11,388 nucleotides of DNA from RBG-16-64-43 sp035288225 (GCA_035288225.1 DATEAT010000188.1:1-11388); one strand, 5' to 3'. Shown: positions 1 through 6,476, counted from the first letter of the stretch. Notes: generated by a model from the letters alone, not told the origin. Numbers and translations are program-made.

Positions 1-20
1 ATTATCGATAGGAGTATCGT

Positions 21-227
21 ATGGCGACAGCGAAAGTCTCGCCGAAGTACCAGATCGTCATTCCCCTGGAGGTCCGCCGGGCGCTGGATATTCGACCGGG
101 GCAGCAGATTCAGGTTATCCCCTTCGACGGACGAATCGAGCTCGTCCTGCTGCGCCCGCTGCGCGAGGCGCGGGGATTGCTGCGCGGGATCGACACGCAC
201 ATCGACCGCGAATCCGACCGTCCGTGA
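21..227 (+). CDS. vapB: AbrB/MazE-fold antitoxin of a VapBC-type pair
   Basis: Probable antitoxin and DNA-binding autoregulator of the PIN toxin encoded next. The 68-residue protein opens with the swapped-hairpin (SpoVT-AbrB) signature: residues 3-30 read AKVSPKYQIVIPLEVRRALD followed by IRPGQQIQV, the standard 'K-x-x-x-K-x-Q-I-V-I-P-x-x-V-R-x-x-L-x-I-x-P-G' pattern. The C-terminal part (about 45-68) is polar and charged, as expected for the tail that wraps a toxin. The ATG at 21 has AGGAG at 10-14 with a 6-base gap. Its stop overlaps the next start (GTGA, 224-227), so the two are translationally coupled. Family antitoxins usually repress their own promoter as a complex with toxin. The promoter lies outside the window. 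The fold call is firm; the role as antitoxin rests on the PIN neighbour. Confidence 0.88.
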   Translation: MATAKVSPKYQIVIPLEVRRALDIRPGQQIQVIPFDGRIELVLLRPLREARGLLRGIDTHIDRESDRP

Positions 228-598
228 ACGTCGTCGACTCCTGCGGCTGGCTGGAATACCTGGCCGACGGCCGGAATGCCGACTTTTTCGGGCCGCCCAT
301 CCTGAAAGTGCGGGAGTTGCTCGTGCCGACCGCGAGCCTGTACGAGGTCTTCAAGCGGGTCATGCAGCGGCGCGGGCAGAGCCAGGCGCTTCAGGCGGTG
401 GCCCTCATGCAGCAGGGGCAGGTGGTGGAGCTCGATGCGACTCTGGCGCTGGAGGCCGCCAAGCTCTCCCTCGATGAAGGCCTTCCCATGGCTGACAGCC
501 TGATGCTGGCCACGGCGCGGGCCCATCGCGCCGTGTTATGGACACAAGACGCGGATTTCGCGCGAATCGAAGGGGTGCGTTACGTGCAGGCTCCGTAG
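224..598 (+). CDS. vapC: PIN-domain ribonuclease toxin, VapC-like
   Basis: Probable Mg2+-dependent endoribonuclease toxin held inactive by the upstream AbrB-type antitoxin. The 124-residue length suits a single PIN domain. The four acidic active-site positions of the family are visible: D5 (in NVVDSCGWLEYL), E41 (in SLYEVFKR), D91 (in PMADSLMLATA) and D109 (in TQDADF). The C-terminal 'LWTQDADFARIEGVRYV' is the typical closing strand-helix of PIN toxins. The start is a GTG at 224 overlapping the antitoxin stop by four bases, which explains the lack of its own strong ribosome site. The target RNA cannot be read from sequence; VapC proteins in general cleave tRNA or rRNA. Nothing looks broken, so the pair is probably functional. 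Confidence 0.88.
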   Translation: MNVVDSCGWLEYLADGRNADFFGPPILKVRELLVPTASLYEVFKRVMQRRGQSQALQAVALMQQGQVVELDATLALEAAKLSLDEGLPMADSLMLATARAHRAVLWTQDADFARIEGVRYVQAP

Positions 599-637
599 CC
601 CGCCGGACAGCCGCTCGGGCCGTTGGGCGCAAGTTTG

Positions 638-643
638 TATAAT
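638..643 (+). promoter_or_regulatory. TATAAT -10 element upstream of the 76-aa gene
   Basis: A perfect TATAAT lies 48 bases before the start at 691, in otherwise GC-rich DNA. I see no good -35 hexamer at 16-18 bases upstream, so it may be a -35-independent or weak promoter. It is the only promoter-like site between the toxin-antitoxin pair and the small gene. Confidence 0.4.
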
Positions 644-690
644 AGAAGGGTGGGCGTGCCGCCCCAAGCTGGCGCGCCGGAGGTGGAAGG

Positions 691-921
691 ATGAGCGACA
701 CAGAACGCGATGAATGGAAGCACTTCGAGGATCTCGTCCCGGAGGAGGCGCGCACCCACATGCGCGCCGCGCGAGATGAGATGCGCAAGGGATTCGAGGC
801 CATGTTCCCGCCGGGGGTTGGCGAGCACCGCCGCGCGGCACGGCGCGAAGCGCTGCTCGCGGCGCGCAGCATGATCGAGGCGATGCTCAAACGCTTCGAA
901 GAGGGCGAAAAGAAGCCCTGA
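691..921 (+). CDS. Small charged helical protein of unknown function
   Basis: A 76-residue soluble protein, almost entirely helix-forming and rich in Glu, Arg and Ala, with no signal peptide or membrane segment. The ATG at 691 is preceded by GGAGG (679-683) with a 7-base gap. A TATAAT sits upstream at 638-643 and a strong hairpin follows at 946-975, so it looks like a one-gene transcription unit. The motif H-x-R-A-A-R-x-E occurs twice, at residues 23-30 and 46-53. This suggests two related amphipathic helices separated by a Phe-Pro-Pro-Gly turn (39-42). From memory, similar short proteins with A-x-x-x-x-R-A-A-R-x-E segments are found in Chloroflexota, but I cannot name a function. The tail (EEGEKKP) is highly charged. 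The coding call is well supported; the role is unknown. Confidence 0.7.
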   Translation: MSDTERDEWKHFEDLVPEEARTHMRAARDEMRKGFEAMFPPGVGEHRRAARREALLAARSMIEAMLKRFEEGEKKP

Positions 922-945
922 GGCAGCGCGTTCCTTGTGGGTATC

Positions 946-975
946 CATGCGGGCCGGCAATCGCCGGCCCGCATG
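946..975 (+). terminator. Strong hairpin, terminator-like, no U-tract
   Basis: The arms CATGCGGGCCGGC (946-958) and GCCGGCCCGCATG (963-975) are perfect 13-base complements around the loop AATC. It begins 25 bases after the stop at 921. The 3' side reads ATTCATGG, not a T-run, so this is not a textbook intrinsic terminator. It could stop transcription by another route, protect the mRNA 3' end, or insulate the cox promoter downstream. Confidence 0.55.
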
Positions 976-1079
976 ATTCATGGACCTCGAGACAGGCATT
1001 CGCCACGCGTGCTCGCGAACGGGCAGCGAGAATGGACTAGCCCTCGAGCGCACTGCCATAGGGCAGGCGTGCGGAAAAC

Positions 1080-1100
1080 TCATTCATCGCTTGTGAATGA
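1080..1100. promoter_or_regulatory. Inverted repeat TCATTCA-N7-TGAATGA
   Basis: Two perfect 7-base arms (1080-1086 and 1094-1100) are separated by 7 bases, about 90-110 bases upstream of the predicted cox transcription start. The size and spacing suit a dimeric regulator. It is AT-richer than its surroundings. No regulator family is identified. Confidence 0.3.
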
Positions 1101-1128
1101 CCACACGACCTCTCCCAACGATTATTGT

Positions 1129-1144
1129 ATCCACCTGGGTGGAT
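1129..1144. promoter_or_regulatory. Perfect inverted repeat, candidate operator of the cox operon
   Basis: ATCCACC (1129-1135) and GGTGGAT (1138-1144) are exact inverted repeats around a 2-base centre TG. The site ends 13 bases before the predicted -35 box, that is about -64 to -49 from the predicted start of transcription. That position suits an activator more than a blocking repressor. The regulator is unknown. Confidence 0.45.
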
Positions 1145-1157
1145 GCGACTATTCAGA

Positions 1158-1186
1158 TGGACAAACTGGCGCGATTGGAGGATAAT
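1158..1186 (+). promoter_or_regulatory. Sigma70-like promoter of the cox operon
   Basis: TGGACA (1158-1163), a 17-base spacer, and GATAAT (1181-1186) each differ from the consensus hexamers by one base. This predicts a transcript start near 1193 and a leader of about 24 bases before the ATG at 1217, with the Shine-Dalgarno-like GGGGAGAAGG at 1206-1215 in between. It also argues against the longer coxB reading frame that opens at 1097, upstream of the promoter. Confidence 0.55.
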
Positions 1187-1216
1187 TGTCGCATATCCGC
1201 TCGGCGGGGAGAAGGC

Positions 1217-2218
1217 ATGCGCAGGATGAGCTGGCTCAGGCGTGTGATGATTTCATTGGCGGGGCTGGCGCTCGCGGGATGCGCGGGCGCGCCCTCGATG
1301 CTGCGCCCGGCCTCCTCGGTTTCGGCGCGCGAGGCGTGGCTGTTCTGGGTGGTGCTCGCCATGGCGGCCGTGGTCTTCGTCCTGGTCGAGGGACTGATCG
1401 TCTTGATCGTCGCCCGCGATCGGCGGCGCGGCGATGAGGCTGGCGAGCCCACTCAAGTGCACGGCCACACGCGCCTGGAGATCATCTGGACCGTCGTCCC
1501 ACTGCTCCTGGTCATCCTGCTCTTTGGTTTGACGATCGGCACGATGCGTGCGGTGGCCGCACCCGAGCCGCGCGAGGGGGACATCAACGTGCGCGTGGTC
1601 GGGCACCGCTGGTGGTGGCAGTTCGATTATCCCGACTACGGCTTCACCACCGCCAACGAGCTGCACATCCCGCTGGGCAGCGCCGCGCATCTCACGCTCG
1701 AGAGTGCCGATGTGATTCACTCCTTCTGGGTGCCGCAGCTGGCGGGCAAGACCGACCTCATCCCCGGCGCGATCAACAGCATGTGGCTGAGTGCGGATGC
1801 GCCAGGCACCTATGACGGGCAGTGCAGCGAGTTCTGCGGCATCCAGCACGCCGGGATGCGCATCCATGTGATCGTCGAATCGCGAGAGGACTTCGAGGCC
1901 TGGGTGAGCACGCAGCAGGCGCCGCCGGTCGAGGCCGCGACGGCCCTGGCCCAACAGGGGGAGGATATGGTCCTCACCGGGGTGTGCTCCTCGTGCCACA
2001 GCGTGCGCGGCACGAGCGCGGAGGGCAAGGTCGGCCCGGACCTCACCCACCTCATGTCACGCTCAACAATGGCCGGCGGCATGTACCCGCTGAATGGGGC
2101 CTACCTGCGCCGCTGGCTTGCCAATACACAAGAGATGAAACCCGGCAACCTTATGGTGGTGCGGCTCGCACCCGACGACATGGCCGCCGTGCTCGCCTAT
2201 CTCACACAGCTCAAGTAA
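1217..2218 (+). CDS. coxB: Cytochrome c oxidase subunit II with fused cytochrome c domain (caa3 type)
   Basis: Electron-entry subunit of the terminal oxidase: it takes electrons through its own heme c and CuA centre to subunit I. The 333-residue protein begins with a lipoprotein signal (MRRMSWLRRV..., lipobox LALAGC, lipidated Cys22). Two membrane helices follow (about 41-66 and 88-110), then the cupredoxin domain with the aromatic GHRWWWQFDYP patch (129-139). CuA ligands are all present: H168, C203, E205, C207, H211 and M214. The C-terminal extension carries a heme c site C257-S-S-C260-H261, with M313 (in KPGNLM) or M307 as the likely sixth ligand. I chose the ATG at 1217, although the frame stays open back to 1097, because the lipoprotein signal starts there and a promoter lies between. 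It is the first gene of the oxidase operon, and the subunit I start follows the stop by 10 bases. Confidence 0.95.
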   Translation: MRRMSWLRRVMISLAGLALAGCAGAPSMLRPASSVSAREAWLFWVVLAMAAVVFVLVEGLIVLIVARDRRRGDEAGEPTQVHGHTRLEIIWTVVPLLLVILLFGLTIGTMRAVAAPEPREGDINVRVVGHRWWWQFDYPDYGFTTANELHIPLGSAAHLTLESADVIHSFWVPQLAGKTDLIPGAINSMWLSADAPGTYDGQCSEFCGIQHAGMRIHVIVESREDFEAWVSTQQAPPVEAATALAQQGEDMVLTGVCSSCHSVRGTSAEGKVGPDLTHLMSRSTMAGGMYPLNGAYLRRWLANTQEMKPGNLMVVRLAPDDMAAVLAYLTQLK

Positions 2219-2228
2219 CGGGGTGACC

Positions 2229-3887
2229 ATGACCGCAGACGCACACGCCCTGACCCACCCTCGCCCGACCCCGGCCAGCCCTGAACGGCCGGAGCTCCTG
2301 GGCTGGCTCTCGACCGTCGATCACAAGCGCATTGGCCTCATGTACCTGGGCACCGGGCTGCTGTTCTTCTTGCTGGGTGGGCTGGAGGCGCTGCTCATCC
2401 GCCTGCAGCTCGCGCGCCCGGGAGCAACGCTGCTCGGCCCGGACATCTATAACCAGATCTTCACCATGCACGGCACGACCATGATCTTCCTCGGCGTCAT
2501 GCCACTCGCGGCAGGGTTCGGCAACTACCTGATCCCGCTCATGCTCGGCGCGAGGGATGTGGCCTTCCCCAAGCTCAACGCCCTTTCGTATTGGGTGTTT
2601 CTCTTCGCCGGGCTGCTCATGAATTCGAGTTTTGTCTTCGGGGGCGCTCCCTCCACCGGCTGGTTTGCCTACGCGCCGCTCACCGAGCGCGCCTTCTCGC
2701 CCGGCACGGGCGTCGATTTCTGGATTCTGGGCGTGCTGCTGCTGGGCCTCTCGACCACGATCGGCTCGATCAACTTCATCGTGACCATCCTGCAATTGCG
2801 CGCCCCGGGCATGAGCCTCAACCGCATGCCGATGTTCGCCTGGACGATGCTGGTGACGTCGATGATCGCGGTGTTTGCGCTGCCCTCGCTGACCGTGGCC
2901 ATCCTGCTCTTGCTGCTCGACCGGCAGCTGGGCACGCACTTCTACAACGTGGCCCAAGGCGGCGATGCGCTGCTGTGGCAGCACTTGTTCTGGTTCTTCG
3001 GCCACCCGGAGGTGTACATCCTGATCCTGCCGGCCATGGGCATGGTGTCGGAGATCATCCCGGTCTTTTCACGCAAGCCGCTCTTCGGTTACAGGGTGGT
3101 GGCCTACTCCTCGGTGGCCATCGGCTTCCTGGGTTTCACTGTGTGGGCGCACCATATGTTTTCCACCGGTCTGCCATCCGCGGCGCTGCTGGTCTTCTCG
3201 GCCGACAGCTTCCTGATTGGCGTGCCGACCGGGGTCAAGGTCTTCTCGTGGCTGGCGACCATGTGGCGCGGGCGGCTCAGGCTCACAACGGCCATGCTCT
3301 TCGCCATCGGCTTCATTGCGCTTTTCGTGATCGGCGGGTTGGGCGGCGTCTCCCTGGCGGTGGTTCCGGTCGACTGGCAGCTGACCGACACTTACTATGT
3401 CGTCTCGCATTTTCACTACGTGCTCTTCGGCGGGTCGGTCTTCGCGATCCTGGGCGCGGCCTACTACTGGTTCCCGAAGATGACCGGCCGGCGTCTGGGC
3501 GAGAGGCTGGGCACGTTGCACTTCTGGTTGACCTTTGTGGGCATGAATCTGGTATTCATGCCGATGCACATCCTGGGACTACTGGGCATGCCGCGGCGTA
3601 TCTACACCTACGCCGCCGGCAAGGGGTGGGAGGGTTGGAACATGGTTGCGACCATCGGAGCCTTTGTGGTGGCACTTTCGATGCTGGTGTTCGTGGTGAA
3701 CCTGATCCGTTCGTTGCGCAGGCCGCCGACGCATGAGGCCGACCCGTGGGACGCCAACACGCTCGAGTGGACAACCGCTTCCCCGCCGCTGGCCTACAAC
3801 TTCGCCGAGATCCCGACCGTGCGCAGCGCCCGCCCGTACTGGGACGCCAAGCATCCGGACCTGGCGGATTGGAAGGCGAGGCGATGA
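2229..3887 (+). CDS. coxA: Cytochrome c oxidase subunit I (A1-type heme-copper oxidase)
   Basis: Catalytic subunit, which reduces O2 to water and pumps protons across the membrane. The 552-residue, 12-helix protein has every metal ligand: H81 (low-spin heme, in TMHGTTMIF), H259 with cross-linking Y263 (GHPEVYI), H308-H309 (CuB), and H394/H396 (high-spin and low-spin heme, in VSHFHYV). E261 in GHPEV and D110 in GARDVAFPKLN mark the D proton channel. K337 in PTGVK marks the K channel. Together these place it in the A1 subfamily. The start is the ATG at 2229 with GGGGTGA at 2220-2226; a GTG at 2223 in the same frame lacks room for a ribosome site. The C-terminal tail (about 500-552) is hydrophilic and lacks a fused subunit III. 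Its stop overlaps the next start (ATGA, 3884-3887). Confidence 0.97.
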   Translation: MTADAHALTHPRPTPASPERPELLGWLSTVDHKRIGLMYLGTGLLFFLLGGLEALLIRLQLARPGATLLGPDIYNQIFTMHGTTMIFLGVMPLAAGFGNYLIPLMLGARDVAFPKLNALSYWVFLFAGLLMNSSFVFGGAPSTGWFAYAPLTERAFSPGTGVDFWILGVLLLGLSTTIGSINFIVTILQLRAPGMSLNRMPMFAWTMLVTSMIAVFALPSLTVAILLLLLDRQLGTHFYNVAQGGDALLWQHLFWFFGHPEVYILILPAMGMVSEIIPVFSRKPLFGYRVVAYSSVAIGFLGFTVWAHHMFSTGLPSAALLVFSADSFLIGVPTGVKVFSWLATMWRGRLRLTTAMLFAIGFIALFVIGGLGGVSLAVVPVDWQLTDTYYVVSHFHYVLFGGSVFAILGAAYYWFPKMTGRRLGERLGTLHFWLTFVGMNLVFMPMHILGLLGMPRRIYTYAAGKGWEGWNMVATIGAFVVALSMLVFVVNLIRSLRRPPTHEADPWDANTLEWTTASPPLAYNFAEIPTVRSARPYWDAKHPDLADWKARR

Positions 3888-4453
3888 CCGCTTTGGCGAC
3901 GGCCGATGCTCGCCAGCAGGGTATTGCGCGCACGGGCATGCTCGCGGCGCTGGCCAGCGAGACGGTCTTCTTCGGCACGCTGCTTTCGGCCTATTTGTTC
4001 ATGCGCCTCGACCAGCCCGGCTGGCCGCAGATCGCCGCCACGCCCGCGCGCCTGATGCTGCCCGTGCTCAACACGTCGGTGCTCGTGGTGAGTGCGCTGG
4101 CCGTGACTCTGGGTGAGCGCGCGGTTGCACGCGGTTCGCAGCGCGGATTGGCGACAGGTCTCATGACGGCGCTGATGCTCGGATTGGTCTTCGTCGGCGG
4201 GCAGATTCTGGAATTCTCCTCCAACGGCATGCGCCCAGGGGACCAGGCCTTCGGCGGCGTGTTCTTCACCCTGATGGGCTTTCACGCATTGCACGTCCTG
4301 GCAGGCGTTGTCATCCTGGGGATCAACCTGGCGCGCGCGCGGCTGGGTGATTTCTCCCCGGCGCGCCACATTGCAGTCACGATGGGCACCTGGTTCTGGG
4401 TCTACGTGACGGCGGTTTGGCTCGCGATGTTCGTCGGGTTGTATCTGATCTAG
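3884..4453 (+). CDS. coxC: Cytochrome c oxidase subunit III, first and divergent copy
   Basis: Membrane subunit that packs against subunit I and supports sustained proton uptake. The 189-residue protein has five predicted membrane helices (about 17-40, 58-78, 88-108, 122-147, 165-187), as in short bacterial subunit III. Family marks seen are SETVFFG with E26 (equivalent to the carbodiimide-reactive Glu), GQxLE with E110, and FHALHV with H134 and H137. The closing helix is odd: where the family has WHFVDVVW, this copy reads WVYVTAVW (172-179), so the conserved His and Asp are replaced by Val and Thr. A second, canonical copy lies three genes on. The ATG at 3884 overlaps the coxA stop by four bases, so coupling is certain by position. 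Confidence 0.92.
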   Translation: MTALATADARQQGIARTGMLAALASETVFFGTLLSAYLFMRLDQPGWPQIAATPARLMLPVLNTSVLVVSALAVTLGERAVARGSQRGLATGLMTALMLGLVFVGGQILEFSSNGMRPGDQAFGGVFFTLMGFHALHVLAGVVILGINLARARLGDFSPARHIAVTMGTWFWVYVTAVWLAMFVGLYLI

Positions 4454-4467
4454 GAGGAAGCTGCACA

Positions 4468-5322
4468 GTGTTTGCGCCGCTGCGACACGAGGCTGTGATC
4501 GGTTGGGCCTGGGAGCCCAGCGTGCTGATCGGCCTGGCCCTGGCTGCCATCCTGTACGGTCTGGCCGCCGGCCCTGTACTCGCCCGCCGGCCAGCCGGGT
4601 CCAGCCTGCCGCCGTGGCGGGTCCTATGTTTCTATTTGGGGTTGACCGCGATCTTCGTTGCACTCGTTTCGCCGCTCGATTCACTCGCGGATGGCTACCT
4701 CTTCAGCGCGCATATGGCCCAGCATCTTCTGTTGATGATGGTAGCCGTGCCGCTCATGATGCTCGGCATTCCCCGCTGGATGTATGCGTGGGGGATCTGG
4801 CGCGGCTGGCCGCGGCGTGCCCTCGGCTGGGCGACGCGCCCGGTCCCGGCGTTCCTCATCTTCAACACCGCGCTGGCCATGTGGCATCTGCCGCGCCTGT
4901 ACGGGCTGGCACTCGAAAACGAGGGCGTGCATATCCTTCAGCACATGATGTTGCTGGTCGGTGCAGGCATCGGATGGTGGCCGGTGTTGGGTCACTTCCC
5001 GAGCGCCGCGCCGCGGCCGAGCCCGGGTGTGCAGGTGCTGTATCTCTTTTTGCAGGGCTTCCCCGCCACGGCGCTGGCCGCGCTCATCACCCTCGCCCCG
5101 AACCCGCTGTACGCCTTCTACGTCGAAGCGCCGCGGGTGTGGGGCATCAGCCCGGACGTCGATCAAATGTGGAGCGGCCTCCTGATGTGGATGCCCGGGG
5201 CGATGGTCTATCTCGCCGCGGCGACGGTGATCTTCTTGCGCTGGTTCGCGGACGACGGCGCGCCCGAACGGGAGGCGTCACGCGGCGTGAACATTTCCGA
5301 TGCGGAGGTGGTGCATGGCTGA
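4468..5322 (+). CDS. ctaG: CtaG-family (caa3-type) oxidase assembly membrane protein
   Basis: Member of the Caa3_CtaG family, the Bacillus-type CtaG needed for caa3 oxidase assembly and thought to help supply copper to CuB. It is unrelated to the Cox11 protein that is also called CtaG. The 284-residue protein has about seven membrane helices. The conserved histidine clusters are visible: H82 and H86 (AHMAQHLLLM), H140 (AMWHLPRLY), H155 and H159 (GVHILQHMM). SPLDSLADGYLFSAHM and the DQMWSGLLMWMPG segment (232-244) are also typical. The start is a GTG at 4468 with an ideal GGAGGAAG at 4453-4460. The frame continues upstream to 4417, but that part lies inside coxC1. Its position between the two subunit III genes supports an oxidase-specific job. 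The tail ends ...AEVVHG because it contains the ribosome site and start of the next gene. Confidence 0.9.
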   Translation: MFAPLRHEAVIGWAWEPSVLIGLALAAILYGLAAGPVLARRPAGSSLPPWRVLCFYLGLTAIFVALVSPLDSLADGYLFSAHMAQHLLLMMVAVPLMMLGIPRWMYAWGIWRGWPRRALGWATRPVPAFLIFNTALAMWHLPRLYGLALENEGVHILQHMMLLVGAGIGWWPVLGHFPSAAPRPSPGVQVLYLFLQGFPATALAALITLAPNPLYAFYVEAPRVWGISPDVDQMWSGLLMWMPGAMVYLAAATVIFLRWFADDGAPEREASRGVNISDAEVVHG

Positions 5323-5518
5323 CCCGCTGCCCGAAATCCACATGCCCAAACCCAGCTTCTGGCCGCTCGGCCTCGCGCTGGGCGCCACGCTGCTCGCGGC
5401 CGGGGTCATCTCCAGCCTGTGGATCAGCCTGATCGGATTGGTGCTGCTGTTCACCTCGATCGGCGGCTGGGTTGCCGAGAACCGCAATGAAGGCGAGGCG
5501 GAGGCGCATCATGGCTGA
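5315..5518 (+). CDS. Small two-helix membrane protein, probable oxidase accessory subunit
   Basis: A 67-residue protein with a short N-terminal arm (MADPLPEIHMPKPSFWPLG) and two closely spaced membrane helices (about 15-35 and 36-55), then an acidic tail ending HHG. The P-x-P-S-F-W-P-L motif before the first helix resembles, from memory, small 'subunit IV'-like polypeptides or C-terminal extensions in some caa3 oxidases. I cannot assign a named family with certainty. The ATG at 5315 has GGAGG at 5304-5308 and overlaps the ctaG stop by eight bases. Its own stop overlaps the next start by the same eight bases (ATGGCTGA). Being locked between ctaG and coxC2 makes a structural or assembly role in the oxidase the best guess. 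Confidence 0.75.
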   Translation: MADPLPEIHMPKPSFWPLGLALGATLLAAGVISSLWISLIGLVLLFTSIGGWVAENRNEGEAEAHHG

Positions 5519-6092
5519 GCTGCAGGCCGAGACCGCATTCGTCCCGCAGCGCGAGAACGCCAAGCTCGCGGTGTGGGCGTTCCTCGGCGGCGAGGTGGTG
5601 TTCTTCGGCACACTGATCCTCACCTTGATCGTTTTCCGTGCGCGCGAGGCGGCGGCCTTCGCCGAGGTGCGCACGCTGCTCAGCATCCCGCTGGTGGGGC
5701 TCAACACTTTCATCCTGATTCTTTCCAGTTACCTGGTCGTGCGGGCCCTGGGGGCCATTCGTGCGGGGCGGCAGCGCAGCCTGCTTTGGCATCTGGCGGG
5801 GATATTTGTGCTGGGCGCGCTATTCCTGGGCGGGCAAGCGCTGGAGTGGTCGACCCTCTTGGCCGAAGGTCTGAGCGTCAAGTCCGCCTTCGGCACACCC
5901 TTCTTTGCCATCACCGGGCTGCATGGCACGCACGTCTTGGTGGGCCTGATCTGGCTGGTCTACGTGATCGTGCTTGCGTTGCGAGGGCGCTTCTCGTCCG
6001 TCTCGCACCTGGGCGTCGAGACCTTCGGCCTGTACTGGCACTTCGTCGACGTGGTGTGGATCGTGCTGTTCACGCTGTTCTATCTCATCTAG
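5511..6092 (+). CDS. coxC: Cytochrome c oxidase subunit III, second and canonical copy
   Basis: Second subunit III in the same operon, 193 residues with five predicted membrane helices. It keeps all the usual marks: E28 in GGEVVFFGTL, GQALEW with E112, LHGTHV with H138 and H141, and the closing helix YWHFVDVVWIVLF (175-187) with H177 and D180. Its last 19 residues align without gaps to those of the first copy and share the final YLI, so the two are paralogues, not a split gene. The ATG at 5511 has GGAGG at 5500-5504. The frame is open back to 5472, but those codons lie inside the preceding gene and lack a ribosome site. This copy is the better candidate for the stable subunit III; the other may fill a modified or regulatory position. 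Confidence 0.92.
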   Translation: MAELQAETAFVPQRENAKLAVWAFLGGEVVFFGTLILTLIVFRAREAAAFAEVRTLLSIPLVGLNTFILILSSYLVVRALGAIRAGRQRSLLWHLAGIFVLGALFLGGQALEWSTLLAEGLSVKSAFGTPFFAITGLHGTHVLVGLIWLVYVIVLALRGRFSSVSHLGVETFGLYWHFVDVVWIVLFTLFYLI

Positions 6093-6101
6093 AGGGACGA
6101 C

Positions 6102-6380
6102 ATGAACGAGCCCAAGACACATCCGGCTGCGCCGCGGTACGCGTGGGTCTTCGTAGCCCTGGTCGCGCTGACCGGGCTGGAGGTGGGTGCGAGTTACCTG
6201 CCATCGCGGGTGCGCGTGCCGCTGCTCTTGCTCTTCGCCGGGGCCAAGGCGCTCTTGGTGGTGCTGTACTTCATGCATCTGCGCTTCGACAACCGTATTT
6301 ATGCCGGACTGCTGCTCATCGGCCTGCTGCTTGTCTCACCGCTCATTCTGATCGTGGCGCTCATCATACCGGCGGGCTAA
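6102..6380 (+). CDS. coxD: Cytochrome c oxidase subunit IV (prokaryotic, CyoD/CtaF-like)
   Basis: Small membrane subunit that packs beside subunits I and III and aids assembly or stability. The 92-residue protein has three predicted helices (about 13-33, 38-59, 67-89) and the family signature AKALLVVLYFMHLRFDNR (48-65), in which K49, F57-M58-H59-L60 and the basic residues after it are the conserved part. The length matches the prokaryotic COX4 family. The ATG at 6102 follows AGAGGGA at 6091-6097, which overlaps the coxC2 stop, so the gene is the last of the co-transcribed block. No convincing terminator follows: only a 5-base-pair hairpin at 6426-6440. The next genes are convergent. Confidence 0.9.
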   Translation: MNEPKTHPAAPRYAWVFVALVALTGLEVGASYLPSRVRVPLLLLFAGAKALLVVLYFMHLRFDNRIYAGLLLIGLLLVSPLILIVALIIPAG

Positions 6381-6476
6381 GACGGCCCTGTTTCTGTCGC
6401 GGGCGCAAAGGCAGCATGGGATATGGCCCTCGGGAAGGGCATTCGGCCGGAGATGATGAGCAGGTGCCAGCGGGTG

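Noticed and set aside
1097..1216. N-terminal extension of coxB from the ATG at 1097
   Set aside because: It lies upstream of and across the predicted promoter, has no ribosome site, and would bury the lipoprotein signal peptide that starts at 1217.
2211..3005. 264-codon minus-strand open frame opposite coxA
   Set aside because: It is composed of Gln/Glu/Arg/His-rich shadow sequence; the plus strand has all oxidase motifs.
6426..6440. Hairpin after the oxidase operon as a terminator
   Set aside because: Only a 5-base-pair stem with no T-run; too weak to call.
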